Assembly (NCBI GenBank): GCA_900539695.1
Contig: UQDG01000009.1
Coordinates: 19,390 to 83,389 of the forward strand
Direction of reading: 5' to 3'
From: an uncultured Oscillospiraceae bacterium
GTDB taxonomy: Bacteria > Bacillota > Clostridia > Oscillospirales > Ruminococcaceae
DNA length: 64,000 nucleotides
Below are positions 56,362-63,000 of the stretch, in pieces. Each line of letters begins with the position of its first letter. The stretch's first letter is position 1. The notes under the pieces were generated by a model. The model was not told where the DNA came from. It did not search any database and saw nothing but the letters and a program-made list of their open reading frames with translations. The translations under genes and the position numbers were made by a program.

Positions 56362-56410
56362 ACGCCAAAAACAAAAGGGCCATTTGCCGCCATATTTTGG
56401 CAAATGACCC
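56362..56410 (-). terminator. Terminator after the hypothetical gene downstream of argF
   Basis: GGGTCATTTGCC/GGCAAATGGCCC hairpin (56377-56410) followed on the minus strand by TTTTGTTTTTG. The rest of 56187-56361 holds the sigma factor leader; a TATACT at about 56347-56352 may be its -10. Confidence 0.85.
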
Positions 56411-56427
56411 TGAGAGCTTCTGTTCGG

Positions 56428-57000
56428 TTATCGGTAGAGCCGCTGGAAGAGGGCTATCCGCTCGGAGAGATAGGTCTCGGCCCGGGGGTGGCGGAGCCAG
56501 CGCTTGCCCGCCTTGCCGCAGGCGAGACGGCGGCCCAGCGCGGCGGGGCAGGCGTCTATCTCTTCCACATCCCGCATGGTGAGGGTGAGGCTCAGCGCCG
56601 CCGGAGCGTCCGGCAGGGGCGGGAGCGGGTCTTCCCAGACGAAGGGCGGCAGCAGCTGGACAGCGTACACCGTCCGGGTGCATTCCTCGGTGAGCAGCAG
56701 CGCGGCGGGCGCACCATCCGGCATGACGTGCAGGGAGGAATAGAGCAGCTGCAGCTGCGCCGGGGCCAGCAGACGGGACGCGCCCTCTTCCTCATCGGGC
56801 AGAAGGGTGAGAAAATCCGCCGCCTCGTCGGCGTAGATGCGCCGGGCCGGAGCGCGGAACTGCGCGTACAGCGCGGGCAGGGCAAACACGCCCTCCCGGT
56901 CTAAGGCCCGCTGCAGCAGGCAGTAAAACTCCGTCAGCGGGTGGGCCGGGTCGGGCTGCGGCATCCCGAAATCGGGGCGCGAAACGTGTCCTCCGCCCAT
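56428..57000 (-). CDS. Hypothetical protein coupled to argF
   Basis: A 190-aa protein without recognised domain, signal peptide or membrane segment. It is rich in Leu, Ala, Pro and Arg; the C-terminus LACGKAGKRWLRHPRAETYLSE is basic. Its ATG overlaps the argF stop as TGATG with no ribosome binding site ahead of it, so translation by termination-reinitiation is likely. The frame is well preserved and ends at a strong terminator, which supports a real gene. Confidence 0.65.
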   Translation of the reverse strand: MGGGHVSRPDFGMPQPDPAHPLTEFYCLLQRALDREGVFALPALYAQFRAPARRIYADEAADFLTLLPDEEEGASRLLAPAQLQLLYSSLHVMPDGAPAALLLTEECTRTVYAVQLLPPFVWEDPLPPLPDAPAALSLTLTMRDVEEIDACPAALGRRLACGKAGKRWLRHPRAETYLSERIALFQRLYR

Positions 57001-57995
57001 CAGCCGTTATAGCCCAGCGTGGCCGCCATGACGGCCTTGATGGTGTGCATCCGGTTCTCGGCCTCGTCGAAGACGATGCTCTGGGGGCCTTCGAAGACTT
57101 CGTCGGTGACCTCCATCGCGTCGCGGCCAAAGCGCTCGCCCATCTCCCTGCCCACGGTGGTCTTGTGGTCGTGGTAGGCGGGCAGGCAGTGCATGAACAC
57201 GGCCTTGGGGCCGGCGATATTCATCAGCTGCTGGTTGATCTGATATGCGGCCAGGTCGTTGATGCGCTCGGCCCAGACCTCGACTGGCTCGCCCATGGAC
57301 ACCCAGACGTCGGTGTAGAGGACGTCTGCGCCCTTTGCGGCCTTGGCAGGGTCTTCCTCGAAGGAGATGGCCGCACCCGTCTCGGCGGCGATGGCCTTGC
57401 ACTGCTCCACCAGTGCAGCGTCCGGCTGGTACTTCTTGGGGGCGCAGGCGGTGAAGTTGAGGCCCATCTTGGCGCAGCCCACCATCAGGCTGTTGCCCAT
57501 GTTGTAGCGGGCGTCGCCGAAGTAAACGAAGTTGATGCCCTTGAGGTGGCCGAAGTGCTCCCGGATGGTGAGGAAGTCGGCGAGGATCTGGGTGGGGTGG
57601 AACTCGTTGGTCAGGCCGTTCCACACCGGCACACCGGCGTAGTGGGCCAGATCTTCCACGATGCTCTGACCGTAGCCGCGGTACTCGATGCCGTCGAACA
57701 TCCGGCCCAGCACCCGGGCAGTGTCGGCGATGGACTCCTTTTTGCCGATCTGGCTGCCCGACGGGTCGAGGTAGGTGACTTCCATGCCCAGGTCGTGGGC
57801 GGCGACCTCAAAGCTGCAGCGGGTGCGGGTGGAGGTCTTTTCGAAGATAAGGGCAATGTTCTTGCCGCGCAGGGCGTCGTGGCGGATGCCGGCCTTCTTC
57901 TTGGCCTTCAGGTCGGCGGCGAGGTCCAGCAGACCTTCGATCTCTTCGGGAGTGTAATCAAGAAGCTTCAAAAAGCTGCGGTTCGTAAGATCCAT
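57000..57995 (-). CDS. argF: Ornithine carbamoyltransferase
   Basis: A 331-aa transcarbamylase making citrulline from ornithine and carbamoyl phosphate. The carbamoyl phosphate site [14 protein letters not shown] is near residue 55, the ornithine-binding region near 230 has the SMGE motif, and [10 protein letters not shown] near 268 carries the catalytic Cys. Length is standard. No other arg gene is adjacent, and a candidate ARG box lies in its leader. Anabolic (argF) and catabolic (arcB) enzymes look alike; the lone setting favours argF. Confidence 0.95.
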   Translation of the reverse strand: MDLTNRSFLKLLDYTPEEIEGLLDLAADLKAKKKAGIRHDALRGKNIALIFEKTSTRTRCSFEVAAHDLGMEVTYLDPSGSQIGKKESIADTARVLGRMFDGIEYRGYGQSIVEDLAHYAGVPVWNGLTNEFHPTQILADFLTIREHFGHLKGINFVYFGDARYNMGNSLMVGCAKMGLNFTACAPKKYQPDAALVEQCKAIAAETGAAISFEEDPAKAAKGADVLYTDVWVSMGEPVEVWAERINDLAAYQINQQLMNIAGPKAVFMHCLPAYHDHKTTVGREMGERFGRDAMEVTDEVFEGPQSIVFDEAENRMHTIKAVMAATLGYNG

Positions 57996-58023
57996 TGTAT
58001 ATATTCCTCTCTATGCACTGGAA

Positions 58024-58040
58024 TTTGAATATTTATACTT
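58024..58040 (-). promoter_or_regulatory. Candidate ArgR/AhrC box in the argF leader
   Basis: TTTGAATATTTATACTT (plus orientation) has one perfect TGAAT half-site and a three-of-five second half against the ARG box pattern TGAATWWWWATTCA. It lies just downstream of the argF promoter. Confidence 0.45.
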
Positions 58041-58051
58041 TCACAGACCCT

Positions 58052-58080
58052 ATTATAATACAGAGCAAAGGTGGGGTCAA
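58052..58080 (-). promoter_or_regulatory. argF promoter
   Basis: TTGACC (58075-58080) and TATAAT (58052-58057) with a 17-bp spacer on the minus strand, divergent from the toxin promoter 30 bp away. Confidence 0.85.
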
Positions 58081-58109
58081 GAGGAAGCACTTGACGCACC
58101 TGTCAAAAA

Positions 58110-58138
58110 TTGCAATGCTTTGTCGAATATGCTATACT
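58110..58138 (+). promoter_or_regulatory. Promoter of the small toxin-like peptide mRNA
   Basis: TTGCAA (58110-58115) and TATACT (58133-58138) with a 17-bp spacer. Initiation near 58145 gives an RNA of about 180 nt up to the shared hairpin. Confidence 0.8.
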
Positions 58139-58186
58139 AAAGACGCTGCCCTTCTCCATTCTGGCAACAGAAGGGAGGTGAGCCTG

Positions 58187-58285
58187 ATGGTCCAGATCCT
58201 AACCGATATTATCGTAGCTGTCGCAGCGCAGGTGATTGCCGATCGCCTGTGCAAGTGGCTTGACAACTACCGCAAGGGCCAGTAA
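58187..58285 (+). CDS. Fst/par-like type I toxin peptide (32 aa)
   Basis: A 32-aa peptide: a short start, a hydrophobic segment (residues about 3-20, LTDIIVAVAAQVIADRLC), then WLDNYRKGQ, a Trp-Leu-Asp followed by a charged tail. Fst-family toxins of the par locus are 30-35 aa with a membrane helix and a W-L-(D/N/S) plus charged tail, acting at the membrane. GGAGGTGAGCCTG precedes the ATG. Two direct repeats and a convergent antisense RNA promoter downstream reproduce the par layout, which supports the call more than the peptide sequence does. Confidence 0.78.
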   Translation: MVQILTDIIVAVAAQVIADRLCKWLDNYRKGQ

Positions 58286-58292
58286 GCACAAA

Positions 58293-58325
58293 GAAGCCCC
58301 CGGTATGCCGAGTACCGGGGGCTTC
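58293..58325. terminator. Shared bidirectional terminator of toxin mRNA and antisense RNA
   Basis: A 13-bp perfect stem (58293-58305 with 58313-58325) and 7-nt loop. Short T-tracts follow on both strands (GCTTTTA on plus, TTTG on minus). Confidence 0.85.
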
Positions 58326-58370
58326 GCTTTTATGAGCCGATGGCAATAATCCTAACCGATATTTTGCCTA
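58293..58370 (-). ncRNA. Candidate antisense antitoxin RNA (RNA II-like)
   Basis: From the promoter at 58376-58403, a transcript of about 75 nt would run to the shared hairpin. Its 5' part folds into a GGCAA/TTGCC stem-loop whose loop exposes the complement of ATCCTAACCGATATT, which occurs in toxin codons 4-8, and next the complement of the TGAGCC-GATGG repeat that covers the toxin start codon. Size, position and complementarity match RNA II of par-type systems. Confidence 0.75.
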
Positions 58371-58375
58371 CTTCT

Positions 58376-58403
58376 AGTATATGCAATCTGATGCAAAAGT
58401 CAA
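58376..58403 (-). promoter_or_regulatory. Promoter of the antisense RNA
   Basis: TTGACT (58398-58403) and TATACT (58376-58381) with a 16-bp spacer on the minus strand, pointing toward the toxin gene. No coding frame follows it, so it makes sense only as a small RNA promoter. Confidence 0.8.
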
Positions 58404-58427
58404 GATGCTATGAAAAAATTTAACATC

Positions 58428-58907
58428 TTACAACTCCAGCTCCGCCTTCCGCCCGCTGGGCTGATAGGGGGTGAGCCGGACGCCGGCCTTTTGGAACATG
58501 AACCGGGCGGCCACGCTGGAATCGGTGTCGTGGTACTTGTCGCTGTAGTAGACGACCTCGGCGATGCCGGACTGGATGATGGCCTTGGTACACTCGTTGC
58601 AGGGGAAGAGGGTGACGTACACCCGCGCGCCCTTGAGGTTGTTGTGGGCGCTGTTGAGGATGGCGTTCAGCTCGGCGTGGCAGACGTACATATATTTCGT
58701 GTTCAGCGGCTCACCCTCCCGCTCCCACGGCATGGCGTCGTCGTCGCAGCCGATGGGCATGCCGTTGTAGCCCAGAGAGAGGATCTTGTTTTCCGGGCTG
58801 ACGATGCAGGCGCCCACCTGACTGCTGGGGTCTTTGGAGCGCATGGCCGTGAGCAGGGCAATGCCCATGAAGTATTCGTCCCAGTTGATATAATCCGTGC
58901 GTTTCAT
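58428..58907 (-). CDS. dCMP deaminase
   Basis: A 159-aa zinc-dependent deaminase converting dCMP to dUMP for dTMP synthesis. The zinc site motifs are CHAELNAI near residue 76 and PCNECTKAI near 102. The N-terminal NWDEYFMGIALLTAMRSKDPSSQVGA is the usual start of this ComEB/dCMP deaminase family. A promoter at 58976-59004 drives it as a single gene. Confidence 0.94.
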   Translation of the reverse strand: MKRTDYINWDEYFMGIALLTAMRSKDPSSQVGACIVSPENKILSLGYNGMPIGCDDDAMPWEREGEPLNTKYMYVCHAELNAILNSAHNNLKGARVYVTLFPCNECTKAIIQSGIAEVVYYSDKYHDTDSSVAARFMFQKAGVRLTPYQPSGRKAELEL

Positions 58908-58975
58908 CGCAGAAAACCTCCGTCCGGCGTGCCTTTTTGGGGGGGCTGGGCAGGCCCCGGCCCCCGGCTACCTAA

Positions 58976-59004
58976 AGCATACCATAAAAGCAGGTTGATT
59001 GCAA
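58976..59004 (-). promoter_or_regulatory. dCMP deaminase promoter
   Basis: TTGCAA (58999-59004) and TATGCT (58976-58981) with a 17-bp spacer on the minus strand. The -35 is also one arm of a TTGCAACA/TGTTGCAA inverted repeat (58999-59006 and 59034-59041). Confidence 0.65.
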
Positions 59005-59048
59005 CAAAGCCCCCGCCCCGCCGCCCCGGGACTCTGTTGCAAAAAGAT

Positions 59049-59072
59049 ACAATTTTTGGAAACAAAAATTGT
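59049..59072. promoter_or_regulatory. Perfect inverted repeat upstream of the lipoprotein promoter
   Basis: ACAATTTTT-GGAAAC-AAAAATTGT, 9-bp perfect arms, 12 bp upstream of the -35 box. It could be a regulator binding site; alternatively it acts as an AT-rich UP-like element. Confidence 0.5.
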
Positions 59073-59084
59073 GAAATTTTAATC

Positions 59085-59113
59085 TTGACAGCCAGAGGGG
59101 GGGGGGGTAGACT
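59085..59113 (+). promoter_or_regulatory. Lipoprotein promoter with an 11-G tract in the spacer
   Basis: TTGACA (59085-59090) and TAGACT (59108-59113) are separated by exactly 17 bp, of which 59097-59107 are eleven consecutive Gs. A gain or loss of G would change the spacer to 18 or 16 bp. Confidence 0.75.
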
Positions 59114-59189
59114 AGGGACAAGCATTCCTGCCGGGCGAGGCCGACGCGAATGCAACGAGTTGTAACAACAAACAAGGAGGATGAACAAG

Positions 59190-59822
59190 ATGAAACTGTT
59201 CAAGAAAGTTCTGGCTGTGGTGCTGGTGGGCGCTATGGCAGTCTCCATGCTGACGGCGTGCGGCAGCAGCAAATCGTCGAAGGTGAAGGATGCCCTGAAG
59301 GATTTCGACATCAAGATGGATGCCGCTATGGTTCAGGACACCGAGAAGATGATGGGCGGCCTTCAGCAGCTCACTGAAAAGGTCACCAGCGGTGCAGTCA
59401 AGCTGAATGATGAAACTCAGATGAAGAAAATCAGTGAAAAGTTTGGTGAGATGACCGACTACACCTTCAGTTCTTCCACTGGCAAAGGGAATTACGATCT
59501 CTACATCTGGACCAACGGTGCAGACGGCCGTCCGGCCAGCGGCGGCAAGACCGAGCGTTATCCGTACCTGATGAAGGTTCAGAATGTACATGTGAGCGAG
59601 AAAAATCTGCCGCGCCTTCTGGACAAGGAATTCATCCAGAAGGGCGAGTTCAGCGGAAACAGCGAGGCTTTGGATATTCTGAGAAGCCTGCTGAAGGTTG
59701 CTAATGTTGAGAAGGCCGGCATCTCTGTTGGCAAAGTCTACGGCAAGGATGTTCTGCTGGTTACCGTTCCTGCCGGAACTACCATCCCGCAGACTGCTGC
59801 CCCCAAGACCCTGACCACCTGA
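59190..59822 (+). CDS. Secreted lipoprotein of unknown function
   Basis: A 210-aa protein with a lipoprotein signal peptide: basic MKLFKK, hydrophobic core, lipobox LTAC at residues about 20-23, then a GSSKSS linker. The mature part is mixed alpha/beta with no recognised domain; KMMGGLQQLTEKVTSGAVKL near 45 is amphipathic. ATG 59190 is chosen because AGGAGG lies 9 nt before it, while ATG 59181 would abut the ribosome binding site. It is a single-gene unit between its poly-G promoter and a strong terminator. Confidence 0.85.
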   Translation: MKLFKKVLAVVLVGAMAVSMLTACGSSKSSKVKDALKDFDIKMDAAMVQDTEKMMGGLQQLTEKVTSGAVKLNDETQMKKISEKFGEMTDYTFSSSTGKGNYDLYIWTNGADGRPASGGKTERYPYLMKVQNVHVSEKNLPRLLDKEFIQKGEFSGNSEALDILRSLLKVANVEKAGISVGKVYGKDVLLVTVPAGTTIPQTAAPKTLTT

Positions 59823-59845
59823 TCTCCCCAATAAAAACTGCCTCC

Positions 59846-59882
59846 GGCCCCGGCGGACGATAAGCCCGCCGGGGCTTTTTTT
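59846..59882 (+). terminator. Terminator of the lipoprotein gene
   Basis: GCCCCGGCGG/CCGCCGGGGC hairpin followed by TTTTTTT. Confidence 0.93.
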
Positions 59883-59988
59883 ATGCCCGGAAACGCCGTA
59901 AACCGCGCCTGAACCGCCGCCCGGCGGGGCAAAATGACAATATGCACAAAACAAGGCCGGGAAGTTTGGCAGGGTAAAAGCCGGAAAT

Positions 59989-60041
59989 TTCAAATGAAAT
60001 ATTCAAAAATCATTTGAAGTGTGGTATTATCTTTGTAAAAT
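59989..60041 (+). promoter_or_regulatory. EF-G-like gene promoter with overlapping inverted repeat
   Basis: TTGAAG (60014-60019) and TAAAAT (60036-60041), 16-bp spacer. The palindrome TTCAAATGA (59989-59997) / TCATTTGAA (60010-60018) covers the -35 box, as an operator would. The remaining gap 59883-59988 shows nothing recognisable. Confidence 0.5.
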
Positions 60042-60096
60042 ATGCCACAAAAACGGAGAGAATGCTCCGTGCGGCGGAAATGAGGGAAAAACCGAT

Positions 60097-62178
60097 ATGA
60101 AATACGCAAGCAACAACATCCGCAATATCCTGATTGCCGGTCATGCCGGCAGCGGCAAGACCACGCTCACCGAGGCGCTGGTCTATTTTTCGGGCGCTGC
60201 CGAGCGTATGGGCCGGGTCGAGGACGGCACCACGATTTCGGACTTTGACCCCGAGGAAGCAAAGCGGAAGGCCAGCCTGTCGGCATCGGTCGTGCCGGTG
60301 GAGTATGAGGGCATCAAGTACAACCTCATCGACGCTCCGGGCCTGTTCGACTTTGAGGCAGGCGAGTACGAGGGCATCCGGGCGGCCGAGAGCGTACTGG
60401 TGTGCGTGTCGGGCCGCAGCGGCGTGACCGTCGGCGCAGAAAAGGCCTTCCAGCTGGCCCGCAAGAACGGCAAGGCCACGATGGTCTTTGTCTCCAAGTG
60501 CGATCTGGAGAACGCGAACTACTTCAAGATCCTCGAGGACATGAAGATCAAGTTCGGCGCCACCGTCTGCCCCTGCGTCGTCCCGGCGAAGCTCGACGAC
60601 GGCACCCCCGTGTACATCAACCTGTTCAGCCAGAAGGCCTTCAAGTATGAGGGCGGCAAGCAGGTGCAGGTCGATCTGCCCGACATCGGCCACCGCTTCC
60701 AGGGCCTGATCGAGGCTATGAGCGAGGCCATCGCCGAGACCGACGACGAGCTGATGGAAAAGTTCTTCGGCGGCGAGGCATTCACCACCGAGGAGATCGT
60801 TGAGGGGATGCGCAAGGGCGTCAAGGACGGCCTCATCACCCCCGTGTTCTGCGGCAGCGCTGTCAACCAGCAGGCTCTGGATATGCTGCTGTACAATATG
60901 CACAAGCTGCTGCCCAGCCCGGAGCACAACAGCGTTCTGGCTGAGGATGCAAACGGTGAGCCGGTGGAGCTGACCTGCTCCGAGGCCGCCCCCACCGTGG
61001 CCTACGTCTTCAAGACGGTGGCCGACCCCTTCGTGGGCAAGCTGAGCTATCTGCGCGTCGTCAGCGGCAAGATCACCGCAGGCGCTTCTCTCGTCAACGC
61101 CCGCACCGGCGAGACCGAGAAGATGGGCAAGCCCCTCACGGTTCTGGGCAAGAAGCAGACTGAGGCCGAGAGCATCGGTGCCGGTGACATCGGCGCTGTG
61201 GCAAAGCTGGTCAGCGCAAAGACCGGCGACACCCTCTGTGACGCTTCCCGCGTGGTCAGGCTGCCCGCACCCGTCTTCCCGAAGCCCAGCCTGTTCATGG
61301 CTGTCACCGTCGCCAAGAAGGGCGACGAGGGCAAGATCAGCAGCGCTTTGGCCCGTCTGATGGAAGAAGACCCCACCCTGAGCTACCTCAACAACGCCGA
61401 GACCCACCAGCAGATCATCGGCGGTCTGGGCGAGCAGCACCTCGACGTGGTCAAGGCCAAGCTGAAGAATAAGTTCGGCGTGGAGATCGGCCTCGAGGCT
61501 CCGCGTATCGCCTACCGCGAGTCCATCCGCAAGGCCTGCCAGAAGCAGGGCCGTCATAAGAAGCAGACCGGCGGCCACGGCCAGTTCGGCGATGTCGTCA
61601 TCAACTTCGAGCCCTGCGACAGCGAGCAGGTCGTCTTCGAAGAGAAGGTGTTTGGCGGCAGCGTGCCGAAGAACTTCTTCCCGGCTGTTGAAAAGGGCGT
61701 CCGCCTTGCCGCTGAGAAGGGCGTGCTGGCCGGTTATCCCGTGGTCGGCCTGAAAGCTACCCTGCTGGACGGCAGCTACCACCCTGTGGACAGCTCCGAA
61801 ATGGCCTTTATCATGGCTGCAAAGCTGGCTTATAAGGCCGCAATGCCCGAGGCCGGCCCCGTCATCCTCGAGCCGATCCACACCCTGAAAGCTCATGTCC
61901 CCAACGACAATACCGGCGACATCATGGGCGACGTCACCAAGCGCCGCGGCCGCGTGCTGGGCATGGAGCCCGACGAGGACGGCCTGCAGACCATCATCGC
62001 CGAAGTGCCTCTGGCTGAGCTGGCCAACTTTACCACCTTCATCCGTCAGACCACTCAGGGCCGCGGCTGGTTCACTACCGAGTTCGCCCGCTACGAGATC
62101 CTGCCTGAGATGCTGGTCCCCGCCGTGGTCGAACAGGCCAGGAAGCTGGGCAATCTGGATGAGTCTGGTGAAGATTGA
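60097..62178 (+). CDS. Elongation factor G-like GTPase (EF-G2 family)
   Basis: A 693-aa translational GTPase of the EF-G-like group. G1 is GHAGSGKTTL (residues about 15-24), G3 is DAPGLFDF instead of the DTPGH of true EF-G, so the catalytic His is replaced, and G4 is SKCD instead of NKCD. The C-terminal domains III-V are present (EPIHTLKAHVPNDNTGDIMG near 593). EF-G2/FusA2 paralogues bind ribosomes and GTP but have poor or unknown translocase activity. ATG 60097 is used because the family start MKYASNNIRNI aligns there. Confidence 0.9.
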   Translation: MKYASNNIRNILIAGHAGSGKTTLTEALVYFSGAAERMGRVEDGTTISDFDPEEAKRKASLSASVVPVEYEGIKYNLIDAPGLFDFEAGEYEGIRAAESVLVCVSGRSGVTVGAEKAFQLARKNGKATMVFVSKCDLENANYFKILEDMKIKFGATVCPCVVPAKLDDGTPVYINLFSQKAFKYEGGKQVQVDLPDIGHRFQGLIEAMSEAIAETDDELMEKFFGGEAFTTEEIVEGMRKGVKDGLITPVFCGSAVNQQALDMLLYNMHKLLPSPEHNSVLAEDANGEPVELTCSEAAPTVAYVFKTVADPFVGKLSYLRVVSGKITAGASLVNARTGETEKMGKPLTVLGKKQTEAESIGAGDIGAVAKLVSAKTGDTLCDASRVVRLPAPVFPKPSLFMAVTVAKKGDEGKISSALARLMEEDPTLSYLNNAETHQQIIGGLGEQHLDVVKAKLKNKFGVEIGLEAPRIAYRESIRKACQKQGRHKKQTGGHGQFGDVVINFEPCDSEQVVFEEKVFGGSVPKNFFPAVEKGVRLAAEKGVLAGYPVVGLKATLLDGSYHPVDSSEMAFIMAAKLAYKAAMPEAGPVILEPIHTLKAHVPNDNTGDIMGDVTKRRGRVLGMEPDEDGLQTIIAEVPLAELANFTTFIRQTTQGRGWFTTEFARYEILPEMLVPAVVEQARKLGNLDESGED

Positions 62179-62234
62179 GCCTGTCAATGAGAACAGCGCC
62201 CGGCTGTCTCCGGACGAAGTCATCTCTGCCCGAC

Positions 62235-62293
62235 ATGCCAAGGCCTCCCCTCGATAGGGGAGGTGGCGCGGCGAAGCCGTGACGGAGAGGTTG
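62235..62293. repeat. Short palindromic repeat (REP-like), copy B
   Basis: CCTCCCCT-CGAT-AGGGGAGG hairpin plus a GGCGCGGCGAAGCCGTGAC segment, ending CGGAGAGG. In reverse complement it has the same order of parts as the element at 50101-50153: CCTCTCC, GC-rich palindrome, CTCCCC hairpin, CCTTGGCA. Confidence 0.7.
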
Positions 62294-62310
62294 AATAAGA
62301 CATTTTCCAA

Positions 62311-62349
62311 GCCCTGTCGGCACTTCCCTCTGTCGGCGGGGCTTTTTTG
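62311..62349 (+). terminator. Probable terminator after the EF-G-like gene
   Basis: AAGCCC..GGGGCTT stem with an internal CTGTCGGC/CTGTCGGC imperfect region, followed by TTTTTT. Confidence 0.6.
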
Positions 62350-62382
62350 CGGCCTTTTTGGCCCGCAGGGCGGCAGTTTTTA

Positions 62383-62411
62383 TTGACAAGGCCGCGGCTT
62401 GCTATTATAAT
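62383..62411 (+). promoter_or_regulatory. greA-lysS promoter
   Basis: Perfect consensus TTGACA (62383-62388), 17-bp spacer, TATAAT (62406-62411), 86 bp upstream of greA. Confidence 0.95.
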
Positions 62412-62496
62412 GAATAAGTCAAAATGGCATTCGTGTGCGGTTTTATGTTTTATGACACTCTGCCGTACCCCAAAAAATAGATAAGGAGATTTCCAA

Positions 62497-62982
62497 ATGG
62501 CACAAGAGATCAAGATGTCCGCTGCTGGCCTGAAGGCAATGCAGGAGGAACTGGAATACCTGAAGACTGTCCGCCGCAAGGAGCTGGCAGAAGAGATCAA
62601 GGAAGCCCGCAGCCACGGCGACCTGTCCGAGAACAGCGAGTACGATGAGGCCAAGAACACCCAGGGTCTGGTCGAGAACCGCATCACCGAGCTGGAGCAG
62701 ATGGTCAAGAACGCTGTCGTCATCGACGAGAGCGAGCTGAGCGTTGAGAACGTCTCTGTCGGTACCCACGTCACCATCCAGATGGAGGGTGAGGACGAGA
62801 CCGAGGAGTACGACATCGTGGGCCGTACCGAGGCCGACCCCCTGAACGGCAAGATCAGCGACGAGAGCCCCGTGGGCCACGCCCTGCTGGAGAAGGCTGT
62901 CGGCGACACCGCCGAAGTCCTGCTGCCCACCGGCCATACCGTCAACTACAAGGTGCTGGGCATCACCCACTCTGCAAACTGA
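62497..62982 (+). CDS. greA: Transcription elongation factor GreA
   Basis: A 161-aa factor that rescues backtracked RNA polymerase. The N-terminal coiled coil contains LKTVRRKELAEEIKEARSHG (near residue 26) and the acidic tip DLSENSEYDEAK near 46; the C-terminal FKBP-like domain ends with SPVGHALLEKAVGDTAEV near 126. Length is typical. AAGGAG precedes the ATG. It is 18 bp upstream of lysS, a frequent Clostridial pair. Confidence 0.97.
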   Translation: MAQEIKMSAAGLKAMQEELEYLKTVRRKELAEEIKEARSHGDLSENSEYDEAKNTQGLVENRITELEQMVKNAVVIDESELSVENVSVGTHVTIQMEGEDETEEYDIVGRTEADPLNGKISDESPVGHALLEKAVGDTAEVLLPTGHTVNYKVLGITHSAN

Positions 62983-63000
62983 GCCAAGCGGGAGGAAATT

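Noticed and set aside
60010..62310. A 766-codon minus-strand frame opposite the EF-G-like gene
   Set aside because: Mirror frame of a well-conserved GTPase gene, with no family features; also crosses promoters and the palindromic repeat.
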